The notes: generated by a model from the sequence alone, not told the origin. A DNA stretch of 64,000 nucleotides from Blastopirellula sediminis (GCF_020966755.1 NZ_JAJKFT010000004.1:806001-870000), one strand, 5' to 3'. Positions 8,575-18,375 are shown, numbered from the stretch's first letter. A program made the numbers and translations.

Positions 8575-9567
8575 TTGCGTCTTTCCGCCGTCATTCCCGT
8601 TTACAACGAAGAGGACAGTCTTCGTCAGTTGCATCGCGAAATCACCGAAGTCGCCGCTGCGAACGGTTATCAGATGGAGATCATCTTCGTCGATGACGGT
8701 TCGAAGGATGGATCATGGGCGGTCGAGCGGGAATTGGCGGAGAGCGATCCGCATGTGAAAGCGATCCGTTTTCGCCGCAACTTTGGGAAAGCGGCGGCGC
8801 TGGACGCCGGCTTTCGGGCCGCTCGCGGCGACCTGGTTCTGACGCTCGACGCCGACTTGCAAGACGATCCGCAAGAGATCCCGCGCTTTCTGGAACAAGT
8901 CGCCAATGGGTTCGACGTCGTCAGCGGTTACAAGCAAGTCCGGCACGATCCTTGGCACAAGGTATTGCCGTCGCGGATCTTCAACTGGATGGTCAGCACG
9001 CTGACCGGCGTCCGACTGCACGATCACAACTGCGGCTTCAAATGTTATCGCCGCGAGATCTTTGACGAAGTTCGCTTGTACGGCGAACTCCATCGCTTCG
9101 TGCCGGTGTTGGCGGCCGCGCGCGGTTGGAAGGTGGGCGAGATCGTCGTCAATCATCGGGCGCGACAGTTCGGCCAATCGAAGTACGGCTTCTTCCGGAT
9201 CTTCAAAGGGTTTCTCGACCTGCTGACGGTCAAGTTCATCACCGGCTTTGGACAGCGCCCGCAACACTTGCTCGGCGGGATCGGGCTCGCCTTTTTCGCC
9301 TTTGGCGGCTTGGGCATGGTGTTCCTCGCGCTTTGGTGGTGCTTGTCCCGAATTCCCGGTTTGGGACTCAACCCGATTCATATTCATGAAACGGCGATGA
9401 TCTTCTACGTGATCACGTCGCTGCTGCTGGGAACGCAGTTTCTGATGGTCGGTCTGCTGGCCGAACTGATCACGGCGCAGAACTCTCGCGGCCAGGCGCC
9501 TTATTCGATCTCCGAAACGGCCGGCTATACCAAACTTCCTGAAACTAACTCTGATTCGACCGTATGA
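8575..9567 (+). CDS. Family 2 glycosyltransferase, polyprenyl-phosphate sugar synthase type
   Basis: 330 residues from TTG 8575 (MRLSAVIPVYNEEDSL). The catalytic GT-A domain covers about 1-230, with FVDDGSKDGS and the metal-binding TLDADLQDDP. Two C-terminal helices (about 238-265 and 277-308) match the DPM1/GtrB/ArnC arrangement. Such enzymes transfer a sugar from a nucleotide donor to polyprenyl phosphate on the cytoplasmic face. The stop overlaps the start of the next gene (ATGA at 9564), so translation is probably coupled. The sugar is not identifiable. Confidence 0.9.
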   Translation: MRLSAVIPVYNEEDSLRQLHREITEVAAANGYQMEIIFVDDGSKDGSWAVERELAESDPHVKAIRFRRNFGKAAALDAGFRAARGDLVLTLDADLQDDPQEIPRFLEQVANGFDVVSGYKQVRHDPWHKVLPSRIFNWMVSTLTGVRLHDHNCGFKCYRREIFDEVRLYGELHRFVPVLAAARGWKVGEIVVNHRARQFGQSKYGFFRIFKGFLDLLTVKFITGFGQRPQHLLGGIGLAFFAFGGLGMVFLALWWCLSRIPGLGLNPIHIHETAMIFYVITSLLLGTQFLMVGLLAELITAQNSRGQAPYSISETAGYTKLPETNSDSTV

Positions 9568-11135
9568 CCGACGCGAACCGACAGTTGCGCCTGGCGATTT
9601 ACGTTTTGCTGATCGCCGTGAGCGTCGGCACGATCATCGGCCGTATCGGCCAGATGTCGGCCAATCATGGCAAGCATCCCTTCATGAGCGCCAATGATCG
9701 AAGTCGCTGGGCGACGATTCGTTCGCTGGTCGATTACGGCACGTTCGCAATTGACGACGTGATCGCCGATCGCCGTTGGGATTCGATCGACAAGGTTTAT
9801 CACGAAGGCGCCGACGGCAAGCGACATTACTATTCGAGCAAGCCGCCGCTGATGGCGGTGATGTTGGCCGGCGAATATTGGGTCATCAAGCACGGGCTGG
9901 GGTTGTCGCTGGGGAGTTATCCCTTCTACGTCGGCCGCATCATGCTGGTGATTACGAACGTCGGCCTGTTGCTGGTGATGTTCGCGTCACTCGTCTCGAT
10001 GGTCGAACGTTACGGCAAAAGCGACTGGGGACGGATCTTTATCATCACGTCGGCCGCATTTGGAACCTTTCTGACGACGTTTGCGATCACGCTCAACAAT
10101 CACTTGGTCTCCGCTGCTGCGACGATGGTGGCGATCGATTTTGGTCTGCGAATCTGGATCGACGGACGGCGCGAGAGTTGGCTCTTTTTCGGCGCCGGTT
10201 TGGCCTCCGCATTTGCAGCTGCGAATGACTTGCCGGCGCTGTCGCTGTTGGGGCTGCTTGGACTTGCGTTGTTGCTCAAGGCGCCAATGAAGACGCTTGT
10301 GTTCGGAGTGCCGGGGGCGTTGATCGTCGCCGCCGCTTCGTTTGGGACGACCTATTGGGCGCACGGAAGTTGGAAGCCGCCGTATGCACATCGAAGCGAT
10401 GGCCCGGCGATCGCCCAGTTGGATGCGAACGTCGCCGGCGAAGCTGCGAGCGAGTTGAATGAGGCCAAGGTCCCCGCCGTCGTTCGCGAAACGTTCGCCG
10501 CGCAAGGAATCAATCTCTCGGAAACGCCGGAACTGCAAGTCCGCGAAGCGGGAGATCGTTGGGTGCTGGACGACGCAATTGTCGATCGCCGCTGGGCGCT
10601 GCAAAAAGTAGGCGACGTGATCGAGATCCGCACCTGGGATAGTTGGTACGACTACGCCGATACCTATTGGCGTGACGGCGTGAAGAAGGGGGTCGATCTC
10701 GGCGAACCGTCGCGTCTTGTCTATGCGTTTAACATGTTGGTCGGAAACTATGGCGTTTTTTCGCTGACGCCGATCTGGATCTTGGCGGTGGTCGGCGGCG
10801 TGATGCTGCTGCGCAGCGACGATCGCCAGTGGCGCGACGTGACGATCATGATCGGGACGCTGACGATTGTATGCGTCTTGTTTTATATCTTTCGCCCGCT
10901 CAAAGATCGCAACTATGGCGGCGTCTGCTCCGGCTTTCGCTGGCTCTTTTGGCTGATCCCGCTTTGGCTGGTGATGTTGCGGCCGGCCGCTGATTGGTGT
11001 GCCGAGCGACGTTGGGCCCGCTGGCTAGCGGCGCTCCTACTGTTGATTTCGGCCGTATCGGCCGCCTATCCGGCGCTCAATCCGTGGGTTCATCCCTGGA
11101 TTTATCGCTATCAGGAATATCTCGGCTGGATTTGA
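9564..11135 (+). CDS. Multi-pass membrane protein, possible GT-C/ArnT-like glycosyltransferase
   Basis: 523 residues with about ten hydrophobic helices. An early loop contains HEGADGKRHYYSSKPPLMA (about 75-95), like the K-P-P-L loop of GT39/ArnT-type transferases. A hydrophilic domain at about 280-380 probably faces outside. It overlaps the GT2 gene by four bases, which supports a shared job: the GT2 enzyme would make a polyprenyl-linked sugar and this protein could transfer it. The transferase role is inferred from context and one motif; a conserved planctomycete membrane protein of unknown function is the conservative call. Confidence 0.7.
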   Translation: MTDANRQLRLAIYVLLIAVSVGTIIGRIGQMSANHGKHPFMSANDRSRWATIRSLVDYGTFAIDDVIADRRWDSIDKVYHEGADGKRHYYSSKPPLMAVMLAGEYWVIKHGLGLSLGSYPFYVGRIMLVITNVGLLLVMFASLVSMVERYGKSDWGRIFIITSAAFGTFLTTFAITLNNHLVSAAATMVAIDFGLRIWIDGRRESWLFFGAGLASAFAAANDLPALSLLGLLGLALLLKAPMKTLVFGVPGALIVAAASFGTTYWAHGSWKPPYAHRSDGPAIAQLDANVAGEAASELNEAKVPAVVRETFAAQGINLSETPELQVREAGDRWVLDDAIVDRRWALQKVGDVIEIRTWDSWYDYADTYWRDGVKKGVDLGEPSRLVYAFNMLVGNYGVFSLTPIWILAVVGGVMLLRSDDRQWRDVTIMIGTLTIVCVLFYIFRPLKDRNYGGVCSGFRWLFWLIPLWLVMLRPAADWCAERRWARWLAALLLLISAVSAAYPALNPWVHPWIYRYQEYLGWI

Positions 11136-11266
11136 TCGGTCAATTGTTTCGCATCCAAACGGTTTGGCTTCGCGAAAAAGCGAGCTTGCGTCAAATAGCA
11201 AAAACTCCAAAGATAGACGCCAGCAACGTTTGCCAGCATTCCCGCGCGCATGGAGGCGTTTTAGAA

Positions 11267-11983
11267 ATGCGTTCGTATCCGAGCTTCATCCTGTCGATTC
11301 TCTCCCTCTCTTGCTTGTTCGCCATCGGATGCGGCGGCGAAACGAGTCCGCCTGCGGCTTCGATCGAAGCTGGCGGATCTTCCAGCGGCGGCAGTGGAGA
11401 ATCGCTGAGCGGCTCGCCGGTCTCGGTCGAATCGGGCGGGATGGCCGACACGTATCAGCCGCAAGAGCGCGAAAGCCATCCGGAAGTGGTTCTGACGACC
11501 AACTACGGAGCGATTCGCATTCGTTTGAACGCTGAAAAGGCGCCAGCGACCGTCGACAACTTTCTGAACAACTACGTCGAGTCGGGGCAGTATGACGGTT
11601 CGATCTTCCATTACGTCGCCCCGGGCTCGATGATCCTGGGAGGCGCTTTTACGGCCGACCTGCAAGCGAATCCGACGCGCAGCGAAATCCAAAGCGAAGC
11701 GGCGAACGGCCTGAAGAACGTTCGCGGGACGATCGCGATGACCCGCGACCCGGAATACATTCACAGCGCGACCAATCAGTTCTTCATCAATCTGGCCGAC
11801 AATCCGAATCTGGATCATGTCGAAGAGGATGAAAAGAAGTACGGCTATTGCGTCTTTGGTGAAGTGGTCGAAGGAATGGACGTGGTCGACAAGATCGCCG
11901 CCGCTCCGGTGAAAGACGTCGAAGGCTTTCCGAGCCTGCCGGTCGAGTCGGTTGTGATTCAGTCGGCCAAACGCGTTCGCTAG
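11267..11983 (+). CDS. Cyclophilin-like (peptidylprolyl isomerase) lipoprotein with altered active site
   Basis: 238 residues from ATG 11267, with GGAGG at 11252-11256. A lipoprotein-type signal ends FAIGC (Cys22), followed by a Ser/Gly linker. The cyclophilin domain runs from about 68 (VVLTTNYGAIRIRLNAEKAP) and includes YDGSIFHYVAPGSMILGG and ATNQFFINLADNPNLD. In active cyclophilins the first motif reads FHRVIPGFMIQGG; here the catalytic Arg is Tyr and the Gln is Leu. The fold is certain, isomerase activity doubtful. The protein is probably anchored on the periplasmic side of a membrane. Confidence 0.88.
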   Translation: MRSYPSFILSILSLSCLFAIGCGGETSPPAASIEAGGSSSGGSGESLSGSPVSVESGGMADTYQPQERESHPEVVLTTNYGAIRIRLNAEKAPATVDNFLNNYVESGQYDGSIFHYVAPGSMILGGAFTADLQANPTRSEIQSEAANGLKNVRGTIAMTRDPEYIHSATNQFFINLADNPNLDHVEEDEKKYGYCVFGEVVEGMDVVDKIAAAPVKDVEGFPSLPVESVVIQSAKRVR

Positions 11984-11998
11984 AAAACGCGATTTCTG

Positions 11999-12021
11999 TA
12001 AGCCGACGGCTGGTCGGCTTA
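11999..12021. terminator. Hairpin between convergent genes
   Basis: A 9-bp stem (taagccgac / gtcggctta) with a 5-nt loop lies between the cyclophilin gene and the converging gene whose stop codon is in the right arm. There is no strong T run, so termination is plausible but unproven. Confidence 0.45.
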
Positions 12022-12621
12022 GTTGACGGCGAAGTATTCTTGCCTGAGCGAATCGACCAATTGCTGAAGCGTGTAGACGCGGCCGGTCGGTTCGTCGAGG
12101 CGAAGTTGCTTGATCGCGTCAACGACGTCCAGTTCCGAGAGAATGTCGCTCTCCGCGCAAAGCGTTTCTGGATCTTCTAAGATCGCTGTGTAGAAGTCTT
12201 CGCGTTGGACCAGCTCCAACAACAAAATACGGCCGATCGGCGAATAAGAGAGTCGCTCCATGCGGTTGTAAACTCGCTCCGGCGAAGCGATGCGACTGGC
12301 GAGCTGTACCGGAGGACGACGGACGTAGACCAGGTTCACGATGAACTGGTTATCGGCCAGGCTATGACGCGGAATGCGTCGCCAGGGAAACGTCCACCAG
12401 CCAAGTTGCCGTAGCTGCGGCAGGAATTCGCGTACTTCGCTTTCTACCAGCAGCTGGTCTTCGTTGAAGCCGCGGATCGAGAGGAAGTGGCGCCGAGCTA
12501 CTTGTTCCACCTGATCAAACGAGGGCTTCTCGCGAATCGCCAGGTTCTGCGCATCGGCATCGGCAAGCGCCGAGAAAAGCGCTATCGCGCATCCGAATTG
12601 TAGAAGGTGGCGACGGAACAT
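12019..12621 (-). CDS. Exported protein of unknown function
   Basis: I take ATG 12621 (MFRRHLLQFGCAIALFSALADADA) because it starts directly with a signal peptide; the frame stays open to 12687. The product has 200 residues. After cleavage near residue 25 it is soluble and mixed alpha/beta, with FPWRRIPRHSLADNQFIVNLVY and a C-terminal helical part (ILSELDVVDAIKQLRL). No catalytic motif is evident and I do not recognise the family. It converges with the cyclophilin gene. Confidence 0.65.
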   Translation of the reverse strand: MFRRHLLQFGCAIALFSALADADAQNLAIREKPSFDQVEQVARRHFLSIRGFNEDQLLVESEVREFLPQLRQLGWWTFPWRRIPRHSLADNQFIVNLVYVRRPPVQLASRIASPERVYNRMERLSYSPIGRILLLELVQREDFYTAILEDPETLCAESDILSELDVVDAIKQLRLDEPTGRVYTLQQLVDSLRQEYFAVN

Positions 12622-12970
12622 TTTGCGGCAGATATCTGTAAGAGCATCGTAGAAGGAAACCCGATGCTCGGCCCTTTCTCTTTCCAAACTTTAGCTTGCA
12701 AATGGAAAATAGGGGGGAGTCGCAAAGTCTGATTTCTCCATTAGTTATCGCACTCTTCCGTCCTTACAGACGCTAGAACCGGTGCAATGCGTCTAACCCA
12801 CAAGTTTGGATCTTCTTCATTAGTGCGCTTTTTGCTCCCTCTCTTCCATTGTGAAAGGAAATTAATTTCGCTTTGTTAATTTGGGTTGTTGAATAGTAGA
12901 ACAGACTTTTCTACAATCGCAGGCAATCGTCAGTGGGCGAGATTGTTCTGCGGCAGTAGGAGACTCCGTG
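12622..12970. other. Intergenic region between divergent genes
   Basis: About 350 bp, noticeably AT-richer than its flanks (for example around 12840-12910). It separates a minus-strand exported protein from a plus-strand zinc-ribbon gene, so promoters in both directions are expected. I see no conserved motif, tRNA or open frame. Confidence 0.5.
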
Positions 12971-13204
12971 ATGTCGATCGTTACCTACTTTATTCAGCAG
13001 TGCCCGACCTGCGGTCGGCGGCTGCAGGTGCGGATAAACGACCTTGGTCGTAACGTCTCTTGCCAACACTGTCACGCCGAGTTCACGGCCAGTGACCCAA
13101 GCATGTCCTCCTCGCAGCCGATCTCCGCGCTGGATTCCGTAGAAATGGCCCTTCGCAAAGCCGAGGCCTTTCTCTCCGCCCGGACGCATCACGCGACCAT
13201 GTAG
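12971..13204 (+). CDS. Small zinc-ribbon protein
   Basis: 77 residues from ATG 12971 (GTG 12968 is a possible earlier start; GGAG lies about 10 bp upstream). The N-terminal 40 residues form a zinc ribbon: CPTCGRRLQVRINDLGRNV followed by SCQHCHAEF, with four Cys in two CxxC pairs. The remainder is a Ser-rich and helical tail. Many planctomycete proteins carry this MJ0042-like ribbon; a stand-alone copy may act as an adaptor, but that is a guess. Confidence 0.7.
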   Translation: MSIVTYFIQQCPTCGRRLQVRINDLGRNVSCQHCHAEFTASDPSMSSSQPISALDSVEMALRKAEAFLSARTHHATM

Positions 13205-13287
13205 GGGTCACCGACTCATACGCGTGAGAGAAACCGCCGCGGCGCTTTCTCTCGGCCATCTTCGCTATCATTTGATCGCCAGCTTCA

Positions 13288-13312
13288 AACGCCCGCTTAC
13301 CACGCGGGCGTT
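13288..13312 (+). terminator. Possible terminator downstream of the zinc-ribbon gene
   Basis: A 9-bp stem (aacgcccgc / gcgggcgtt) with a 7-nt loop and a weakly T-rich tail (ttgctcattt), 84 bp past the stop codon. Confidence 0.55.
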
Positions 13313-13447
13313 GCTCATTTCTTGGCTATCTGGCCGCTGGCATATCGATCCAGAAAGCCTCGTAAATCGCTACGGATTGCTTGTGTGCGGCAATGGCGCA
13401 GCCCAGAATTAGAAAAACTTGCTCGTGCCCCCACCGGAGTTTGTTGA

Positions 13448-14890
13448 ATGAACAGAATCTTGCTGCTGTTGGTTGTCATTGGTATCTGGTTTCCTTCTGC
13501 TGACGTTTCTGCCAAAGAGCCCGACGTCGCAGCCGCGAAGGCCGCACTCCGTAAAGCTTGCGAGTTCTTTTTTGAAGAGGTCGGCGTCGGCGGCGGTTTC
13601 GTTTGGCAATACAGCGGCGACTTGGCGCTGAGCGAAGGAGAAGCGAAGACCGCCGGCACGACGACCATTTGGGTGCAGCCGCCGGGGACGCCGACGATCG
13701 GCGAAGCGTTTCTCGACGCCTACGCGGCGACCGGCGACAAGTTCTATCTCGACGCCGCCAACAAAGCGGGGCAGATTCTCGCGACCGGTCAGATGCGAAC
13801 TGGCGGCTGGTATTACTCGATCGAAACGAATCCGGAGAAGCAAGGGGCGTTCGCCTATCGCCATATCAAGCCGGCGAAGAAGCAACTGACGCGAACGACC
13901 GTCGACGACAACACGACGCAAGGTGCGCTCCACTTCTTGATTCGTTTGGACGAAGCGAACAAGCAGAACCTGCCGGCGATTCACAACGCGGCGACGTTCG
14001 GGCTCGATGCGTTGATCGCGGCGCAGCGCCCCAACGGCGGTTGGCCTCAAAACTGGACCGAATACCCGACGCCGGTCTCGAAGGAAACCTTTCCGGTCAT
14101 CAAAGCGAGCTATCCGAACGAATGGTCGCGCAAATGGCTGAACGATTGGACCGGCAAGTATTTTTTGAACGACGACGTCACCGCCGACTTGATCGACTTG
14201 TTCCTGTTGGCTCACACGGTCTACGGCGACAAGAAGTATCTCGCCGCGGCGGAGAAGGGGGGCGACTTCCTGATCATGGCCCAAATGCCTGATCCGCAGC
14301 CGGCCTGGGCGCAGCAATACAACGAGCACATGCAGCCGGTCTGGGATCGCAAGTTTGAACCGCCGGCGATCAGCGGCGGCGAATCGCAGCAAGTGATTAC
14401 GACGCTGATGCAGCTTTACCGCGAAACGGGGGAAGAGAAGTACCTGGAGCCGATTCCAGCGGCGCTCGCTTATCTGAAGAAATCGCAATCGCCCGACGGA
14501 AAATTGGCCAGGTTTTACGAATTGAAAACAAATCGTCCGCTCTACTTCACGAAAGACTATCAGTTGACCTACGACGCCGGCGACGTGCCGACGCACTACA
14601 GTTTCACGATTGAGTCGAAGCTCGACTCGCTGTCGAAGGAATACGAGCGATATAGCACGAAGACGCTCGACCAGCTAAAAGCGGGCGAAGCGAAAAAACA
14701 GGCCAGCTATTCCGAAGCGGAAGTCGCCGCGGCGATTGCCAGCATGGATGATCGGGGCGCGTGGGTCGAAAAAGGTACGACGAAAAACTTTCCCAAAATC
14801 AAAAACGCCTCGGGCGTAATTCGAAGTCAAACGTTCGCCGACAACGTACGTCAGCTGTCGAACTACATCGCAGCCCAGGCCAAGGAGTGA
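13448..14890 (+). CDS. Secreted pectate lyase, PL10 / pectic acid lyase family
   Basis: 480 residues with a signal peptide (about 1-22). The pectic acid lyase (Pec_lyase) domain spans about 25-380 as an alpha-helical toroid: GGGFVWQYSGD, NGGWPQNWTEYP near 197-208 and MAQMPDPQPAWAQQYN near 277-292. The family cleaves de-esterified polygalacturonate by beta-elimination with Ca2+. A C-terminal extension (about 385-480) includes a charged helix (KAGEAKKQASYSEAEVAAAIASM). The next gene starts 5 bp after its stop and may be co-translated. It points to algal or plant polysaccharide use. Confidence 0.9.
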   Translation: MNRILLLLVVIGIWFPSADVSAKEPDVAAAKAALRKACEFFFEEVGVGGGFVWQYSGDLALSEGEAKTAGTTTIWVQPPGTPTIGEAFLDAYAATGDKFYLDAANKAGQILATGQMRTGGWYYSIETNPEKQGAFAYRHIKPAKKQLTRTTVDDNTTQGALHFLIRLDEANKQNLPAIHNAATFGLDALIAAQRPNGGWPQNWTEYPTPVSKETFPVIKASYPNEWSRKWLNDWTGKYFLNDDVTADLIDLFLLAHTVYGDKKYLAAAEKGGDFLIMAQMPDPQPAWAQQYNEHMQPVWDRKFEPPAISGGESQQVITTLMQLYRETGEEKYLEPIPAALAYLKKSQSPDGKLARFYELKTNRPLYFTKDYQLTYDAGDVPTHYSFTIESKLDSLSKEYERYSTKTLDQLKAGEAKKQASYSEAEVAAAIASMDDRGAWVEKGTTKNFPKIKNASGVIRSQTFADNVRQLSNYIAAQAKE

Positions 14891-14895
14891 CCGTG

Positions 14896-15249
14896 ATGAG
14901 CGAGACGCGTCAAAACATGCTGGTTGGTTTGATGCTGTTGTTGGTCGTGGGAGCGGCCATTTTCGGCTATCAAGTTTTAGGCAAGTTGGAACGCGTCGTC
15001 GGCGCCGCCGAGCGGACTGAAGCGAAGCTCGATCGAATCATCGAAGCGACCGCTCCGCTCGGCAAAGCGGCTGTCGAAAAGGGAACTCTCGTCCTGGAAA
15101 ACATCGACGAGAAAGATATGGCCAACTCGGCGAGCGTCGGCATCAAGGAAATCGGCGACGCCGCCAAAAAGAAGTTGACCGAGATCATTCAGAAAGTCGA
15201 CGCCGATAACGACGGCGTCGGCGTGAAGATCGAAGTTAAAGACAAATAA
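14896..15249 (+). CDS. Small single-pass membrane protein with helical tail
   Basis: 117 residues from ATG 14896, five bases after the pectate lyase stop. One transmembrane helix (MLVGLMLLLVVGAAIFGYQVL, about 8-28) is followed by a heptad-like amphipathic helix (KLERVVGAAERTEAKLDRII) and a charged tail ending DADNDGVGVKIEVKDK. The DADNDG stretch resembles a Ca-binding loop only loosely. The coupling to the lyase is seen; a functional link is not. Confidence 0.65.
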   Translation: MSETRQNMLVGLMLLLVVGAAIFGYQVLGKLERVVGAAERTEAKLDRIIEATAPLGKAAVEKGTLVLENIDEKDMANSASVGIKEIGDAAKKKLTEIIQKVDADNDGVGVKIEVKDK

Positions 15250-15255
15250 AAAACG

Positions 15256-15680
<425 letters not shown>

Positions 15681-15846
15681 CATCTTGTATTGTATCGTTC
15701 CCTACCGTTCAGGTTCGGGCCAAAACGCCAGAGTGGGGCGAATCTGGCCGAAAATGGTCGACTTGCCCTGTCTGGTTCGATTAAAATCAGACCCGCCCCA
15801 TCTCATTTCCTTCCGTGCCCCCATTTGCGATCTGGAAAACTTGCTC

Positions 15847-16590
15847 ATGAAATCGCTTTTGTTCCTGTCCGCCGCCTTGGCGACCTTCGCTTTCGCCTCC
15901 CTCGCCCATGCGGAAGAGACGCCTGTGTACGAACTTCGGATTTATACGACCAACGAAGGTAAGTTGGACGACCTGAACGCCCGCTTTCGCGATCACACCG
16001 TGAAGCTGTTCGAGAAGCACGGCATGAAGAACATGGGCTACTGGACGCCGACCGATCCGGCCCTCAAAGACAACACCCTGATCTACATCCTGCAGCACAA
16101 GAGCCGCGACGCCGCCAAAAAGAGCTGGGCCGCCTTCAGCGCCGATCCCGATTGGCAAAAGGCGAAGGCCGCTTCGGAAGAAAACGGCAAGATCGTCTCG
16201 AAGGCCGAATCGGTCTACATGAACGAAACCGACTTCTCGCCGCATGACCTGGAAAACGGCTCGAACACCCGGTTGTTCGAACTGCGGAAGTACACCTGCG
16301 CCGAAGGACGCCTGCCGAACTTGCATCAGCGTTTTCGGGATGGCGAACTCGACCTGTTCACCAAGGCCGGCATGCAGCACATCTTCTACTTTGAACCGAC
16401 CGACACACCGGGGCTGTTGATCTACGTCGTCGCTCACAAGGATGACGCCGACGCCAAAAAGTCGTGGGCTTCGTTCCGCGGCGATCCGGAATGGATCAAG
16501 ATGCGCGACGCTTCGGAAGCAGACGGCCCGATCGTCACCAAGGTCGAAAGCACCATGATGGTTCCCACGGACTATTCCGCTTTGAAGTAA
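15847..16590 (+). CDS. Secreted tandem NIPSNAP-domain protein
   Basis: 247 residues from ATG 15847, with a signal peptide MKSLLFLSAALATFAFASLAHA. Two NIPSNAP domains follow: about 26-130 (VYELRIYTTNEGKLDDLNAR) and about 140-245 (LFELRKYTCAEGRLPNLHQR). Each has the ferredoxin-like W/F-x-F....DPxW pattern (SWAAFSADPDWQKAK; SWASFRGDPEWIKMR). The family is common in planctomycetes as exported proteins, with no established reaction. Upstream lies the divergent rnpB promoter region. Confidence 0.88.
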   Translation: MKSLLFLSAALATFAFASLAHAEETPVYELRIYTTNEGKLDDLNARFRDHTVKLFEKHGMKNMGYWTPTDPALKDNTLIYILQHKSRDAAKKSWAAFSADPDWQKAKAASEENGKIVSKAESVYMNETDFSPHDLENGSNTRLFELRKYTCAEGRLPNLHQRFRDGELDLFTKAGMQHIFYFEPTDTPGLLIYVVAHKDDADAKKSWASFRGDPEWIKMRDASEADGPIVTKVESTMMVPTDYSALK

Positions 16591-16683
16591 GCGGCCCGGT
16601 CCTGACGACGTCATTTGGAGTTCGGTCGCGCGGCGAACCGCGCCGCGCGATCGAGCCTCCTGTTTCTAGCAGGCCTCCCCTTG

Positions 16684-18375
16684 ATGATTCAGTTTCGCTG
16701 CAACGGTTGTCAGTCGGCGTTTAACGTCTCGGCTGACAAGCAGGGAAAAAAGGCGAAGTGCCCCAAGTGCGGCGAGATCACGCAGATCCCGCCGGCTGAC
16801 GCCTCTGTTTCGGCGACCGCCTCTTCGGCCGCCCCCAATGTCGTTGCGCCAATCGTGATGCCGGCTGGCCCTGGCGCTCTCAATCGCAATGCCGATTCGC
16901 TTGGCCTGGCGGCCGCCGCTGCAACCGCCGAAAAACCAGTGCCGGAAGCCCCGCCGAAGCGAAAGCGGAACGACCAGGAGCGTCGCGACGAGGTGATGGG
17001 AGCGTTCAAAGGCGAATTTGAACGCCCCGAAGTCAAACCGACGTATGTCGCCAGTGCGGCGATCGTCTCGGTCGTGATGGTCGCGCTGCCGATGGTTTAT
17101 CTCGCGATCATTGGAACGCTCGCCTGCGGAGTTGGTCTCTATGTGGGCCTTTCCGCAATCGCGTGGTACGAGAGCGCCGACTCATGGAATCATCCCAATC
17201 ACGACTACTTCGTCACGATTGTTCGAGGCATCCTCTTCGTGATACCGCCGGTGATCGTCTGCACGGCGATCTTTTTTCTGATCAAACCGTTGTTCGCTCG
17301 CCCCGCTTATATCCATCGGACTCGTTCGCTGACCGAGAAGAGCGATCCGCTGCTGTTTGAGTTCGTTTATAAGATCTGCGAGTTGGTCGGCGCTCCCTAT
17401 CCAACCCGGATTGACGTCGACGATCAAATGAACGCGTCGGCCCGCTTTCGCAGCGGCCTCTGGAGCGTCATCCGCGGGAATGACCTGGTCCTGACGATCG
17501 GCGTTCCATTAGCGGCCGGGCTCACGACGCGGCAATTCGCCGGCGTATTGGCCCACGAGTTTGGCCACTTCAGCCAAGGCGCCGGGATGCGGCTGACCTA
17601 TATCGTGCGCTCGATCAGTCATTGGTTCGCGCGGGTCTCGTACGAGCGCGACGAATACGACGCCTGGCTGTGGCATATTGCCCGCACCAGCGATTTTCGG
17701 ATCGGGATCCTCGTGTTCTTGTTTATGTTTTTCATCTGGATCGTGCGGACGATCCTGTGGATCTTGATGCACGTCGGGAACGTCGCCTCCAGCTTCTTGC
17801 TGCGGCAAATGGAATACGACGCCGACCAGTACGAGATTCGCCTGGCCGGCAGCGCGGCGTTCCAGCAAACCTCGCATCGCATGCGAATGGTCAACGCCGC
17901 CTATGGGCTGACGGTCGACTTGCTCTCGGCCGTCTTTCAGCAAGGCGCCATGGTCGACGACATCACCGCCTTTTTGAAGGTGCAGTTGCAACATATGCCG
18001 GAGGAGGTGAAGCAGGAGGTTCGCACCTCGATGGAGAAAGAGCGGACCGGCTTTTTCGACACCCATCCGTGCGATCGCGATCGCATCGCCGCCGCCATCG
18101 AAGCCAGGGCGCCCGGCGTCTTTCATTATGAGGGGCTCGCCGTCAATCTCTTCGACGACTTTGAACAGCTCTCGAAAAACGTCACGTGGGACCGCTACTG
18201 CCAACTGACCGGCAATCGCGTCCCGCCGGAGAGTCTGATCCCGTATCGCCAACTGATCGAACAGTACAAGCTCGACATCTTCGGCAAACACGCCAAAGAG
18301 AACATGTCGAAGGACGAACTGATTGCCATGCAGCGCGAGCTAGGCCACCCCGTAAAAATCCCGTTCGACGACTAA
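16684..18375 (+). CDS. Membrane M48-type metalloprotease with N-terminal zinc ribbon
   Basis: 563 residues from ATG 16684. An N-terminal MJ0042-like zinc ribbon (FRCNGCQSAF, then AKCPKCGEITQIPP, residues 4-37) is followed by an Ala/Pro linker and two helix regions (about 121-162 and 177-204). A peptidase domain follows, with HEFGH at 291-295, a further membrane helix pair near 335-375 and the downstream MEYDADQYEIRLAG segment that usually supplies the third zinc ligand. The topology resembles HtpX-type M48 proteases, which degrade membrane proteins. The ribbon fused to an M48 core is the unusual part. Confidence 0.85.
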   Translation: MIQFRCNGCQSAFNVSADKQGKKAKCPKCGEITQIPPADASVSATASSAAPNVVAPIVMPAGPGALNRNADSLGLAAAAATAEKPVPEAPPKRKRNDQERRDEVMGAFKGEFERPEVKPTYVASAAIVSVVMVALPMVYLAIIGTLACGVGLYVGLSAIAWYESADSWNHPNHDYFVTIVRGILFVIPPVIVCTAIFFLIKPLFARPAYIHRTRSLTEKSDPLLFEFVYKICELVGAPYPTRIDVDDQMNASARFRSGLWSVIRGNDLVLTIGVPLAAGLTTRQFAGVLAHEFGHFSQGAGMRLTYIVRSISHWFARVSYERDEYDAWLWHIARTSDFRIGILVFLFMFFIWIVRTILWILMHVGNVASSFLLRQMEYDADQYEIRLAGSAAFQQTSHRMRMVNAAYGLTVDLLSAVFQQGAMVDDITAFLKVQLQHMPEEVKQEVRTSMEKERTGFFDTHPCDRDRIAAAIEARAPGVFHYEGLAVNLFDDFEQLSKNVTWDRYCQLTGNRVPPESLIPYRQLIEQYKLDIFGKHAKENMSKDELIAMQRELGHPVKIPFDD

